Position numbers and translations under genes: made by a program. Shown here piece by piece: positions 54,115-63,969 of a DNA stretch of 64,000 nucleotides (position 1 is its first letter; each line of letters starts with the position of its first letter). The notes under the pieces were generated by a model. It was not told the DNA's origin, searched no databases, and was given only the letters and a program-made list of their open reading frames with translations. The DNA is from Rhodococcus triatomae BKS 15-14 (GTDB lineage: Bacteria; Actinomycetota; Actinomycetes; Mycobacteriales; Mycobacteriaceae). Location of the stretch: assembly GCA_000341795.1 (NCBI GenBank), contig AODO01000005.1, positions 33,947 through 97,946 on the forward strand, given 5' to 3'.

Positions 54115-57100
54115 TCAGTTGCTCCGGTTCTCGGCCTCGATGGCGGCCAGTTTCTTGGTCAGGTCGGCCCCCACCTTCCCGATGTACGGTTCGTCGACGA
54201 TCTGGATGTGGTCACCGCCGACGTGGACGATCTCCAGGTCCGACGCGACCTTGGCCCAGCCCCCGTCGGGTGTTCGGGTCCCGAACGCGGGCTCGAGCGC
54301 GATGGCGTCGTCGTGGTACTTGTCCGCCATGTAGAGCACCACGGGGCCGTCGTACCGGCCCGGCTTGACGGTCTGCAGTGCCCTGTTGTCCAGCCACGAC
54401 GTGCGCTGGTGCTCGATGATGCCGCCCGGGATCTTGGCGCCGCTCACCTTGAGCAGGTTCATCAGGATCTCGATCTGCTCTTCGTCGGTTTCGGCGGCGG
54501 CCAGCATGTCGTAGGGCAGCGGCGCGTCGACGTTGTAGGTCTTCTTCGCGAACGCCGCGTACCGCTGCCACCGCTTCTTGATCTCGTCGGGAGTGTCCTC
54601 GACCTCCTCGCCCGCCATCACGGTGTCGATGAGGCCGACGATGCGGACGTCCTTGCCCTCGGCGCGCAGCAGGGTCGCCACCGCGTAGGACAGGGCGCCA
54701 CCGAGTGACCAGCCGTACAGCACGTACGGGCCGTCGCCCTGGATCTCCTTGATGAGGGGCAGGTACTCGCGGGCCCGCACGTCGAGCGGTCCCTCGGTGC
54801 GTTCGAAGCCGTACATCGGGGTGTCGGCGGGCAGGCGCTTGAGCAGCGGCTCGTAGGCGACGGTCGAACCACCCGCCGGATGGAACACGAAAACCGGTAC
54901 GGCGGTGGATCCTTCGGGCCGGGCGCGCAGCACGCGCACGAGACCTTCGATCTTGCCCTCGTCCTCGAGGTGCGGGCGCACCTTCTCGGCGAGCTGCTCG
55001 ACGGTTTCGCTGTCGAGGACGTCGTCGAAGCTCACCTCGCCGCCGGCGCGGTCGGTGAGCCGTGCCGCGAGCTTCTCGGCGGTGTCGTCGTCGAGGACGG
55101 GCAGGATGTTGAAGATGCCCTTCGCGGACTTCCCCGTCACGACCGCCCACGTCGCGAACGTCAGACGCTCGGCCGCGTCGCGCGGCGGGACGTTGACCTC
55201 CTCGTCGGATGCCTCGCCGACCTTCGGGGCGGAGACGGCGGCGCCGTCCGGCGATTCGGCGGCGATGATCTGCTCGGCCTCGGCGACCGGGCTGGTGGTC
55301 TCCTCGTCGAGCACGGAATCGAGTGCGGTGGAGTCCTTCTCGGCCTGCTGCGCGGCGGCGAGCGCCTCGACTTCCTCCCGGTTCTCGACGGCGTAACGGA
55401 GGTACTTCTCGACCTCCCGTAGGTTCGCGTCCTTGACCGCCTGCAGCTGCAGCTGCGGAATGTCGAACTCGTACTCGACGCGGTTCTTGATCCGCACCGC
55501 CATCAGCGAGTCCAGACCCAGCTCGATGAGCGGGATCTCGACGGGCAGGTCCTCGACGGCGTACCCCATCGACTCCGCGACGATCAGCGCCAGCCGATCC
55601 TCGAGCAGCTGGCTGCCGTTGGGGTCCCACTTGTCACCGAAGGATTCGACGACCTCGGGCAGCTCCTCCATCGGCGAGCTCGACCGCGCGACCGGAGCCG
55701 CGACGGCCGGCTCGGGCAGTGCCTCACCGGACGTGACGACGGCGTCCAGGAGCAGCGTGAACGCACCGCCGGACTGTGCGTGCACCTGGAGGGAACCGCC
55801 GCCCGGGTGCGGGTTCAGCGTCGTGGTCAGGGTGCCCGTGGCGGGCAGGTCGGCGCGCGGAATCGCCGCGGCCAGAGCCACATCCGCGAGAACCTGGGAC
55901 GCGGCCGTGGTCACCAGCTCGTTCAGATCCGTGACACCGGCGGCAGCGACCTCCCAGACGTGCCTGCCGTCCGGCAGCGAGACGTGCGATCCGGGCGGAC
56001 GACCCGAACCCGACGCGCTGACCTGGACGTCGAGCCAGTACTCCTTGCGCTGGAAGGCCGTTCGCGGCGGGTTCGCGTATCCGCCCGCAGGCAGCAGCGA
56101 ACTCAGGTTCACCGGCTGTCCGTGCACGTACAGCTGCGCGAGTGCCGCGAGGACGCCGACCTCCTCGTCCTCCTTGCGCTTGAGGGTGGGGATCAGCTGC
56201 GCATCGTGCAGTCCGGCGTCGAATGCGGTGGCCGCCACCGACATCAGCGTCGCCGGGTTGGGTGCGAGCTCGACGAAGGTGGTGTGGCCGGCCGCGACGG
56301 CCATCCGCACGGCGTTCGTGAAGTACACGCTGTGGCGCATGCCCTTGGTCCAGTACTCCACCGGATGGATCGGGGCGTGGCCGGCGCGGTAGAACGTCTC
56401 CTTGTCGACGGACGAGAACAACCCGACCGTCAGGGGGTGCGGTTCGATGCCCGCGAGCTCCGCCGCGAGTTCGCCGAGGATCGGATCGACCTGCGACGTG
56501 TGGCTGGCGCCCTTGGTCTGCAGGATCCGGCCGAGCTTCTCCTCCGCCTCGGCTCGAGCGACGATCGCCTCGACCTCGGGCTGCGGGCCACCGATGACGG
56601 TGTGCGTCGGTGCCGCGTACACGCAGACCTCGAGGTGCGGGAAGTCCCCGAGGACGGCCTCGATCTCGGCGGCGCTGTACTCGACGAGGGCCATGAGCCG
56701 GATGTCGTCACCGACCAGCGCGGATTCGCCCTCGCCCATCAGGCGGGAGCGGGCGGTGATGACGCGGACGGCGTCCTCCAACGAGAGTCCACCGGTGACG
56801 TACGACGCCGCGGCCTCGCCCATCGAGTGACCGACGGCGGCCTCGGGCTCGGCGCCGTGGTGACGCAGCAGCTCGGCGAGGCCGATCTGGATGGCGAAGA
56901 TGCCGACCTGGGACGTCTCGACGTCGTAGTCGACGGAGTCGTCGAGGAACTTCTCGGCCATCTTGTAGCCGGATTCGAACTCGATCAGTTCGTCGACCCG
57001 GTCGATCGCGGCGCGGAAGACGGCGTTGTTGCTGTAGAGCTGCTTGGCCATCTTGCGGTGCTGCGACCCGAAGCCGGAGAACACCCAGACGGGACCCTTG

Positions 57101-59148
57101 CTCGCAGGCGCGTCGGCCGAGAAGACGCCCTGTGCCGGCTTGCCCGCGGCGACGGCGCGCAGGCCGGTGATCGCCTCGGCGTGGGTGTGGGCGAGCACGA
57201 CTGCGCGGGAGCGGCCGTGGTTGCGCTTGGCCAGCGTCCGGGCCAGGTCCGCCAGCGGCGTGGCGCTGCCCACCTCGGTCTCGAGCCAGTCGGCGAGATC
57301 GGACGCGGCGCGGCGGCGGCGCGACGGCATCGACGCCGACACCGGCAGCAGCACCGGCAGCTCAGGGTGAGGGGAACCCTCGCCCGGTACGACCGACTCG
57401 GGGTTCCCCTCACCCGGGAGGGTGGCGGACTCGAGGCCCATCGACTCGGCAGCCTCGGCGAGCACGCCCGCGGCTTCGGCCTCGACGTCCAACTGCTCAG
57501 GGTGAGGGGAACCCTCGCCCGGCAGGACCGACTCCGGGTTCCCCTCACCCTGGGCGGCGCCGGTGTACTCGCGCACGACGACGTGCGCGTTGGTGCCACC
57601 GAAGCCGAAACCGGAAACGCCCGCGACGGCGCGCCCGGTGTAGCGCGGCCAGTCCGTGGCCTCCGGGATCACCTGCAGGTGGGTGCCGTCGAAGTCGATG
57701 TACGGGTTCGGTCCCGCGTAGTTCAGCGACGGCGGAAGCTTGTTCTCCTGCATCGCGAGGACGACCTTGATCAGGCCGGCCGCACCGGCGGCCGACTCGA
57801 GGTGCCCGAAGTTCGTCTTCGCGGAGCCCAGCAGGGCGGGCTTGTCGGCGTCGCGGCCGCGACCGACGACGCGTCCCAGCGCGTCCGCCTCGATCGGGTC
57901 GCCGAGGATGGTGCCGGTGCCGTGCGCCTCGATGTAGTCCACACCCGACGGCACGATGCCCGCGTCGCGGTAGGCGGCGCGCAGCACGTCGGCCTGCGCG
58001 TCCGGGTTCGGGGCGAGCATGCCGTTCGAGCGGCCGTCCTGGTTGACCGCCGAACCGGCGATCACGGCGAGCACCGTGTCACCGTCGCGTTCGGCGTCCT
58101 CGAGCCGCTTGAGCGCGACGAGTCCGCCGCCCTCCGCGCGCACGATGCCGTTCGCGTCCGAGGAGAACGCCTTGATCCTGCCGTCCTCGGTGAGTACGCC
58201 GGTCTCGTCGAAACCGAGGGTCGCGGCGGGCGCGACGAGCATGTTGACGCCGCCGGCCAGCGCGAGATCGGACTCACCGGACCGCAGCGAGCGGACCGCC
58301 TGGTGCACGGCGACCAGTGACGACGAGCATGCGGTGTCCAGGGCGATGGACGGACCGCGGAAGTCGTAGAAGTACGAGACCCGGTTCGCGACGATCGACG
58401 TCGACGTGCCGGTGAGGGCGTACGGGTGCGCCTCGACCGGGTCGGTGACCGCGAGCAACTGGTAGTCGTTCGCGGAGCTGCCGATGAAGACGCCGACCTG
58501 CTCGCCCTTGAGCTCGTTGGCCGGGATGCGGGCGTGTTCGAGTGCCTCCCACGCCAGCTCGAGTGCGAGACGCTGCTGCGGGTCGACGTTGCGAACCTCC
58601 AGCGGAGACATCGCGAAGAACTCGGCGTCGAAACCCTTGACGTCGTCGAGGTAGCCGCCCTTGGTGTTGGCCTTCTCGATCGCCGCCGCGATCTGCGGAT
58701 CGGCGGCGAACTCGGACCAGCGCCCCTCGGGCAGATCGGTGACGGCGTCACGGCCGTCGATCAGCAGCCGCCACATCTCGTCGGGCGTGTGGCCGGCGCC
58801 CGGGAACCGGGAGGACATGCCGACGATGGCGATGTCGTGGGACTGCGAGGTGTCCGTGACCGCGTAGTAGGCGTCGTCCGTCCCCGCGGGCAGCTCCGGC
58901 TCGCCCTCGATGATCCGGGTCGCGAGCGAGGCGATCGTCGGATGCTGGTAGGCGATGGTCGCGTTCAGCGTGATGCCGAGCAGGTCCTCGATCTCGCCGG
59001 ACAGGGCCACCGCGTCGCGGGAGGACAGGCCGAACTCCTCCATGGGGCGATCGTCGGAGATCTGCTCCACCGGCTGCCCGGTCACCCCGGCAACCCAGTT
59101 GCGGAGCCATTCGCGCAGCTGCGCGACCGTCATCTCTGTCTCAGCCAT
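54115..59148 (-). CDS. pks13: Mycolate-condensing polyketide synthase Pks13
   Basis: 1677 residues; mycobacterial Pks13 has 1733. Domains in order: N-terminal ACP (about 5-80, phosphopantetheine Ser43 in FGLSSRD), ketosynthase (about 100-525, Cys274 in DTACSSS), acyltransferase (about 655-970, Ser775 in GHSMGE), C-terminal ACP (about 1180-1255, Ser1214 in LGLDSLM) and thioesterase (about 1410-1677, Ser1481 in YGWSLGG). All active residues are present. It joins the meromycolate from FadD32 to the carboxylated alpha chain from AccD4 and releases it onto trehalose. The KS-AT linker (about 530-600) is unusual: it holds two in-frame copies of a palindromic element encoding a PGEGNPESV-PGEGSPHPE peptide. 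Confidence 0.97.
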   Translation of the reverse strand: MAETEMTVAQLREWLRNWVAGVTGQPVEQISDDRPMEEFGLSSRDAVALSGEIEDLLGITLNATIAYQHPTIASLATRIIEGEPELPAGTDDAYYAVTDTSQSHDIAIVGMSSRFPGAGHTPDEMWRLLIDGRDAVTDLPEGRWSEFAADPQIAAAIEKANTKGGYLDDVKGFDAEFFAMSPLEVRNVDPQQRLALELAWEALEHARIPANELKGEQVGVFIGSSANDYQLLAVTDPVEAHPYALTGTSTSIVANRVSYFYDFRGPSIALDTACSSSLVAVHQAVRSLRSGESDLALAGGVNMLVAPAATLGFDETGVLTEDGRIKAFSSDANGIVRAEGGGLVALKRLEDAERDGDTVLAVIAGSAVNQDGRSNGMLAPNPDAQADVLRAAYRDAGIVPSGVDYIEAHGTGTILGDPIEADALGRVVGRGRDADKPALLGSAKTNFGHLESAAGAAGLIKVVLAMQENKLPPSLNYAGPNPYIDFDGTHLQVIPEATDWPRYTGRAVAGVSGFGFGGTNAHVVVREYTGAAQGEGNPESVLPGEGSPHPEQLDVEAEAAGVLAEAAESMGLESATLPGEGNPESVVPGEGSPHPELPVLLPVSASMPSRRRRAASDLADWLETEVGSATPLADLARTLAKRNHGRSRAVVLAHTHAEAITGLRAVAAGKPAQGVFSADAPASKGPVWVFSGFGSQHRKMAKQLYSNNAVFRAAIDRVDELIEFESGYKMAEKFLDDSVDYDVETSQVGIFAIQIGLAELLRHHGAEPEAAVGHSMGEAAASYVTGGLSLEDAVRVITARSRLMGEGESALVGDDIRLMALVEYSAAEIEAVLGDFPHLEVCVYAAPTHTVIGGPQPEVEAIVARAEAEEKLGRILQTKGASHTSQVDPILGELAAELAGIEPHPLTVGLFSSVDKETFYRAGHAPIHPVEYWTKGMRHSVYFTNAVRMAVAAGHTTFVELAPNPATLMSVAATAFDAGLHDAQLIPTLKRKEDEEVGVLAALAQLYVHGQPVNLSSLLPAGGYANPPRTAFQRKEYWLDVQVSASGSGRPPGSHVSLPDGRHVWEVAAAGVTDLNELVTTAASQVLADVALAAAIPRADLPATGTLTTTLNPHPGGGSLQVHAQSGGAFTLLLDAVVTSGEALPEPAVAAPVARSSSPMEELPEVVESFGDKWDPNGSQLLEDRLALIVAESMGYAVEDLPVEIPLIELGLDSLMAVRIKNRVEYEFDIPQLQLQAVKDANLREVEKYLRYAVENREEVEALAAAQQAEKDSTALDSVLDEETTSPVAEAEQIIAAESPDGAAVSAPKVGEASDEEVNVPPRDAAERLTFATWAVVTGKSAKGIFNILPVLDDDTAEKLAARLTDRAGGEVSFDDVLDSETVEQLAEKVRPHLEDEGKIEGLVRVLRARPEGSTAVPVFVFHPAGGSTVAYEPLLKRLPADTPMYGFERTEGPLDVRAREYLPLIKEIQGDGPYVLYGWSLGGALSYAVATLLRAEGKDVRIVGLIDTVMAGEEVEDTPDEIKKRWQRYAAFAKKTYNVDAPLPYDMLAAAETDEEQIEILMNLLKVSGAKIPGGIIEHQRTSWLDNRALQTVKPGRYDGPVVLYMADKYHDDAIALEPAFGTRTPDGGWAKVASDLEIVHVGGDHIQIVDEPYIGKVGADLTKKLAAIEAENRSN
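57361..57420 (-). repeat. In-frame palindromic element in pks13, copy 1
   Basis: The 15-base arms GGGTGAGGGGAACCC (57365-57379) and GGGTTCCCCTCACCC (57401-57415) are perfect inverted repeats 21 bases apart. Read in frame they encode about residues 577-596 of Pks13 (LPGEGNPESVVPGEGSPHPE). Confidence 0.85.
57496..57555 (-). repeat. In-frame palindromic element in pks13, copy 2
   Basis: The same 15-base arms occur at 57500-57514 and 57536-57550, again 21 bases apart. The copies are offset by 135 bases and about 90 percent identical over 60 bases. They encode about residues 532-551 (QGEGNPESVLPGEGSPHPE). Confidence 0.85.
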
Positions 59149-59200
59149 CAGTGCACCACGCTACTCGTCGTCGGAGGTCTCGTCGGGGACGTAGTCGATC

Positions 59201-61081
59201 TCAGACGCTGTCCGGGAACGCTGTCTGCTGGTACCCACCACGCAGGGTGCCCTCGATGTACGCCGCCTTGCAGGCGCGGCGCGCGATCTTGCCGCTGGAG
59301 GTACGCGGGATCGACCCGGCGGGCACCAGCAGCACGTCACGGGCGGTGACGCCGTGGCGCGCGGAGATCGCGGCGCGGACCGCGTCGGCGATCGGCGCCG
59401 GATCGGCCTTGCCCGCACCGGGTGCGCGCTCGGCGACGACGACGAGCTGCTCGGAACCGTCCTCGGGGTCGAAGCTCAGGCCCGACCCGAACTCGAAGAC
59501 CTCCTTGGGCAGCTGGTTCGCGGGCACCGCGAACGCGGCGACGAAGCCCGGCCGCAGGGCGGTGCTGGCCTCCTGCGCGGAGAACTCGAGGTCCTGCGGG
59601 TAGTGGTTGCGGCCGTCGACGATCACCAGGTCCTTGACACGGCCGGTGATGTACAGCTCGCTGTCGACGTAGACGCCGTAGTCGCCCGTCCGCATCCAGT
59701 TCGCGTCGTCGGGCGCACCCACGGTCTTGCCGTCGGGCTGCCGGGACGTGATCCGGTTGTGGAAGGTCTGCGCGGTCTCGTCGTCACGGCCCCAGTAGCC
59801 CTGGCCCATGTTGTTGCCGTGCAGCCAGATCTCGCCGACGTGCTCGTCGGGCATCTCGGCACCGGTCTCGGGATCGACGATCGCGGCCCACTGGCTGCGG
59901 GCGACGTGACCGCAGGAGACCTGTGCGATCGCGTTCGGGGCGTCCGGGGAGACCTTGACCATGCGGCCCTGGTTGAGCTGGTCACGGTCGACGTAGATGA
60001 CGCGGGCCTCGTCGGCCTGGTCGGTGGTCGAGACGAACAGGGTCGCCTCGGCCATGCCGTAGGACGGCTTGATCGCGGTCTTCGGCAGCCCGTACGGCGC
60101 GAACGCCTCGTTGAACTTGCGCATCGAGGTGGTGGTGACGGGCTCGGAGCCGTTGATCAGGCCGATGACGTTGGACAGGTCCAGCGTCTCACCGTTCTTC
60201 GGCACACCACGGGCGGCGGCGTGCTCGAACGCGAAGTTCGGGGCCGCGGCGAAGGTGCCGGCGCCGTCGGAGACCGCGGCCAACTCCTTGATCCAGCGGT
60301 ACGGGCGGGCGACGAACGCACGCGGGCTCATGATGGTGATGTACTTGCCGCCCAGCGCGGGCAGGATCACCGTGAGCAGGCCCATGTCGTGGAAGAGGGG
60401 CAGCCAGGTCACGCCGCGCGACTCGGTGCTGAGCCCGATCGCATCCGCCATCTGCACGGCGTTGGTGCCGACCGCGAGGTGCGTGATCTCCACGCCTGCC
60501 GGGGTGCGGGTCGAACCGGACGTGTACTGCAGGTACGCGATGTCCTCGAGCTTCGGCTCGGGGTTCACCCAGGTCTCGCCGACGGTGTCCGGGATGGCGT
60601 CGACCGCGATGATGCGGGGCCGCTGCGCGGCGGGCAGCGACCGGAACAGCTGGCGGACACCGGCAGCGGAATCGGTGGCGGTGAGGATGGCGGACGGCTC
60701 GCAGTCGCCGAGGACCGCGTGCAGCCGATCGGTGTGACCAGGCTCGTCCGGATCGAACAGCGGCACCGCGATGGTGCCCGCGTGGATGGCGGCGAAGAAG
60801 GAGATGACGTAGTCGAGGCCCTGGGGCGCGAGCACGGCGACGCGGTCGCCGGGCTTGGTCACCTGCTGCAGTCGGGCGGCCACGGCACGCAGGCGGACAC
60901 CGAACTGGTTCCACGTGAGCTCGTGAGCCTCGCCGTCCCGGGCGGTGGAGTAGTCGATGTACCGGTACGCCAGATCGTCGGCATTCTCGCGGGAATGCTG
61001 CTCGACGTAGTCGACGAGGGTGTTCCCGGGCTGCAGCTGGATGTGCCCGCTCTCGTCGATGTAGTCATCGAAGTTCTTCAT
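59201..61081 (-). CDS. fadD32: Long-chain fatty acid AMP ligase FadD32
   Basis: 626 residues from ATG 61081, which has a strong GGAGGAGAAGG site. ANL adenylation fold of the fatty acyl-AMP ligase type: A3 [19 protein letters not shown] (about 175-193), [24 protein letters not shown] (A5), [37 protein letters not shown] (A7-A8) and the A10 lysine in [14 protein letters not shown]. It activates meromycolic acid as the adenylate and loads it onto the N-terminal ACP of Pks13. The 52-base gap to pks13 suggests one transcript. Confidence 0.96.
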   Translation of the reverse strand: MKNFDDYIDESGHIQLQPGNTLVDYVEQHSRENADDLAYRYIDYSTARDGEAHELTWNQFGVRLRAVAARLQQVTKPGDRVAVLAPQGLDYVISFFAAIHAGTIAVPLFDPDEPGHTDRLHAVLGDCEPSAILTATDSAAGVRQLFRSLPAAQRPRIIAVDAIPDTVGETWVNPEPKLEDIAYLQYTSGSTRTPAGVEITHLAVGTNAVQMADAIGLSTESRGVTWLPLFHDMGLLTVILPALGGKYITIMSPRAFVARPYRWIKELAAVSDGAGTFAAAPNFAFEHAAARGVPKNGETLDLSNVIGLINGSEPVTTTSMRKFNEAFAPYGLPKTAIKPSYGMAEATLFVSTTDQADEARVIYVDRDQLNQGRMVKVSPDAPNAIAQVSCGHVARSQWAAIVDPETGAEMPDEHVGEIWLHGNNMGQGYWGRDDETAQTFHNRITSRQPDGKTVGAPDDANWMRTGDYGVYVDSELYITGRVKDLVIVDGRNHYPQDLEFSAQEASTALRPGFVAAFAVPANQLPKEVFEFGSGLSFDPEDGSEQLVVVAERAPGAGKADPAPIADAVRAAISARHGVTARDVLLVPAGSIPRTSSGKIARRACKAAYIEGTLRGGYQQTAFPDSV

Positions 61082-61251
61082 ACCTTCTCCTCCAAGGCAA
61101 GCCCTCGACGCCTGTTCCTGCACCGGCGGGCCTCAACTCATGCTCCCGCGGGAATCATGCAAACAATGTCTAGTGGCAACATGCAGATCTCGTATCGGTA
61201 ACGAACTGCTTCGCATCCCAAACCAACAGGATGTTACAGAAGACCGGCCTG

Positions 61252-62244
61252 TCATTCACCCTTGAGCAGGGCGATCACGGGGGCGAAGGCCTCCATCTGG
61301 GTCGGGAAGATGCCCACGTACGACATCGACGTCCGATCCCGAACTTTCCTTATCTGATCGGCGATTTCGTCGTACGTCCCGATCGCCAGGTAGGGCGAGT
61401 CGAGGATGTCCGCGGCGGTCAGCGTGACGTCCGCCTCAATGTTCGGCGGATAGCCGTTGGAGATCGCCCCGAGCGCCATCTCGGCCATCGCCTCACGGTC
61501 CTCGGTCGGCATGACGGCGGTGATCGTCCAGTTCAGCTCGATGTCCCCGAACCGGTCACCGGCAGCCGCACGAATCGCCTCGACACGCGCAGCCGTGGCC
61601 TCCATCGTGATCCCGGAGAGCAGCATCTTGCCTTCCTTCGTCGAGGGTGGCGCGACGGACACGATGTCGGCGTACTTCGCGGCCAGCGCCAGCATCTTCG
61701 GTCCCCCGCCGCCTACGGCGATCGGCGGGCGCGGCCCCTGGCGGGGACGCGGGCTGCCCTTGAGCCCCGAGATCTTGTAGTACTCGCCGTCGAAGTTGCA
61801 CTCCTGGCCGCGCAGCAGCGTGTCGAGAATCTGCAGCGACTCCTCGAGCTTGGCGATGCGGACGCCCGGACGTTCGTACTCGATGCCCGCCTGGTCGAAC
61901 TCGTCCTTCATCCACCCGGCACCGATACCGAGCTCGAGTCGGCCGCCGGAGAGCACGTCGATCGTGGTCGCATCCTTCGCGAGGATCGCCGGATGGCGAA
62001 AACCGTTGGCCAGCACCGCAGTTCCAATTCGGATCTTGTCCGTTGCCACTGCGAGTGCACCGAGGGCCGCGATCGGCCCGACCTGATTGCCGACGTGGTC
62101 GGGGATCATGAAGCTGTCGTATCCGAGTTCCTCGGCCTTCTGGGCCAATTTGGCGAAGCGCCGGGCCCCGCCCTCCTCGGCGTTGCCCTCGCCACCGGCT
62201 GCGAACCGGAACTTGCGCGGCGCGGGCGCGTCGGCGGAACTCAT
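61252..62244 (-). CDS. LLM-class F420-dependent oxidoreductase (TIGR03621-like)
   Basis: 330 residues. Luciferase-like barrel with AEELGYDSFMIPDHVGNQVGP (about 37-57), IRIGTAVLANGFRHPAILAKDATTID and SGGRLELGIGAGWMKDEFDQAG, then RPPIAVGGGGPKMLALAAKYADIV. It resembles the TIGR03621 F420-dependent group. It sits between culp6 (102 bases) and fadD32 (170 bases), genes that are neighbours in M. tuberculosis. Its link to mycolate metabolism is untested and is suggested only by position. Confidence 0.88.
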   Translation of the reverse strand: MSSADAPAPRKFRFAAGGEGNAEEGGARRFAKLAQKAEELGYDSFMIPDHVGNQVGPIAALGALAVATDKIRIGTAVLANGFRHPAILAKDATTIDVLSGGRLELGIGAGWMKDEFDQAGIEYERPGVRIAKLEESLQILDTLLRGQECNFDGEYYKISGLKGSPRPRQGPRPPIAVGGGGPKMLALAAKYADIVSVAPPSTKEGKMLLSGITMEATAARVEAIRAAAGDRFGDIELNWTITAVMPTEDREAMAEMALGAISNGYPPNIEADVTLTAADILDSPYLAIGTYDEIADQIRKVRDRTSMSYVGIFPTQMEAFAPVIALLKGE

Positions 62245-62346
62245 CTATCACTTCTCCTGGTGGCGGGCAGCGTTGAATCGACAGGTAGCCGGTTGTCCAC
62301 TCTATCTGTTGGACGCGACCTCCCATATTCCTGCTCAGAGTCTCGG

Positions 62347-63312
62347 TTACTCATGGGCAGGGGTGGGCGCGGACCGGACCTTGTCGGCTGCCCAGTTTGT
62401 CATCCACTGGGTGGCAGTGGTGCCGTTTCCGTCAACACTGAAGCTGTTGTACATGGCGTGCACAGGATTGTTGACGTACTCCAGCAGACGAGATGCACTC
62501 CCCAGCAGATTGCCAGGTTTGAAGGCGCCCGCGGGGGCATCGCAGATGCCGTCCGTGGGCGCGCAGATCTGCACGACGCGGTCCGCGACCTCACCGAAGC
62601 CGCCGGGCCTCGCGCCGGTCATGGTGATCCCGGGCAGGCGCACACCCGCCAGCGCGACCTCGGCGCCGACACCGGACACGGGCGGGCCGACGTTCTCGGC
62701 CGCCGCCGGATCCCGGCGACCGTCCGCGATGAGCCCGGCGCCGAGCAGCAGATCCTCCGGGACCGGCCCGTCACCCGCACCGATACTCGCCGCCAGGTCT
62801 CCGGCGATGACGGCGCCCTGGGAGAACCCGGTGAGCACGTAGCTCGTCAACGGGCACTCGGCGTGCATACCCGCCATCACCTCGGTCGCCTTCGCGGTGC
62901 CCTCACCACGACTGAGGTTGTACGACGTCTGACCGTCCGGCGGCAGCGCCACCGGGTTCGAGAACTGGGCGACGTACGGCACCGTGTACACCTGCGCCCG
63001 GTCCGAACCGAACTGGGCCTGCAGCGGCCTGGTGACGTTGAGCATCAGCGAGGCCGGATTCGCCGTCGGGTCGAACGGGTCGTCGGTTGCACTCGACTCC
63101 CACGTGCCCGGAATGGCGACCACCTGCACGTCCGGACAGCTCGCCGGCTGCGCCGACGGCCGCTCCGGAGACGGCGGCGTCACCGGCGGCTTCGGCACCC
63201 GACCGGCCAGCAGGAACCACGCCACCAGCGCGACGAGCGCGACCAGCAGCAGAACGATCAGCACCAGCAACGTCCGGAGCAGGCGCCGTCCCCGACTCTT
63301 CCGTGCAGCCAT
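62347..63312 (-). CDS. culp6: Cutinase-like phospholipase/thioesterase, Rv3802c (Culp6) homologue
   Basis: 321 residues. An N-terminal TM anchor (about 11-36) precedes a proline-rich spacer and a cutinase domain (about 58-315). The nucleophile is Ser164 in TGFSQGAVIAGD. The Asp is in ICAPTDGICD and the His in NPVHAMY. Four cysteines form the usual two disulfides. The homologue Rv3802c has phospholipase A and thioesterase activity, is essential in mycobacteria, and lies beside fadD32-pks13. It acts in the periplasm. Its start is 3 bases from the stop of the DUF732 lipoprotein gene, so both are co-transcribed. Confidence 0.92.
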   Translation of the reverse strand: MAARKSRGRRLLRTLLVLIVLLLVALVALVAWFLLAGRVPKPPVTPPSPERPSAQPASCPDVQVVAIPGTWESSATDDPFDPTANPASLMLNVTRPLQAQFGSDRAQVYTVPYVAQFSNPVALPPDGQTSYNLSRGEGTAKATEVMAGMHAECPLTSYVLTGFSQGAVIAGDLAASIGAGDGPVPEDLLLGAGLIADGRRDPAAAENVGPPVSGVGAEVALAGVRLPGITMTGARPGGFGEVADRVVQICAPTDGICDAPAGAFKPGNLLGSASRLLEYVNNPVHAMYNSFSVDGNGTTATQWMTNWAADKVRSAPTPAHE

Positions 63313-63315
63313 CGG

Positions 63316-63870
63316 TTACGAGCAGTAGTTCGCGGTCGCGGCGTCGATGTACACCTGCGCCATCCGGGCGGCATCGGCCTCGGACGGCGACCCACCCGAC
63401 AACCCTGCCTCGACACCGGCCATACCGGTCACGTACGCGAGGATCTCCTCGTTCGCGACGCCGCTCGCCTGTGCCGAGCAGATGTAGTTCGCGGTGGAGA
63501 TCGCGATGTCGCCGGTGCCGGCGGGCGTGACCCCACCCTTCGCCAGCGCGTCCAGATAGGCCTGTCCGCGGGCGTCGATCGGCGGCGCCTCGGTCGGGCC
63601 GGGGAAGCCGCTCGGCACGGCCTGCGGGGTCTCCGGCGGGGCCGTCGCCGCCACCGACGGGGTCGTGTACTCGGGCACCTCGATGCCCGTCGCGAGCGGC
63701 GGCGCGGTCGGCGAACCCGAGCCCGCGGCCGTCGTCAGCGTCGGCGTGCTCGACGCCGTGGAGTCGTCACTGCCGCATCCGGCGAGGACGCCTGCCGACA
63801 CCAGCGCGAGCGCACCGACGGCGATCACTCGAGTGAGCGGGGAACGAGAAGAAACGAGCATCTGTGTCAC
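63316..63870 (-). CDS. DUF732 lipoprotein
   Basis: 184 residues from the ATG at 63870; ATG 63861 would remove three. A lipoprotein signal peptide ends in the lipobox VLAGC (Cys32). A Thr/Pro-rich linker (about 35-95) is followed by a small helical DUF732 domain (about 100-184) with cysteines near 130 and at the end (NYICSAQ, NYCS) that would form its disulfide. DUF732 proteins are secreted actinobacterial proteins of unknown role. Co-transcription with culp6 suggests an envelope function. Confidence 0.8.
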   Translation of the reverse strand: MTQMLVSSRSPLTRVIAVGALALVSAGVLAGCGSDDSTASSTPTLTTAAGSGSPTAPPLATGIEVPEYTTPSVAATAPPETPQAVPSGFPGPTEAPPIDARGQAYLDALAKGGVTPAGTGDIAISTANYICSAQASGVANEEILAYVTGMAGVEAGLSGGSPSEADAARMAQVYIDAATANYCS

Positions 63871-63969
63871 AGTCCTCTTCGGTCATCGGCGGAACGTCCC
63901 GCCGCGACTGGGTCAACGGCCGCGAACGAGCCGTCCGCGGCGATCGGTGTCGAGGGTACCGACGCGAGT

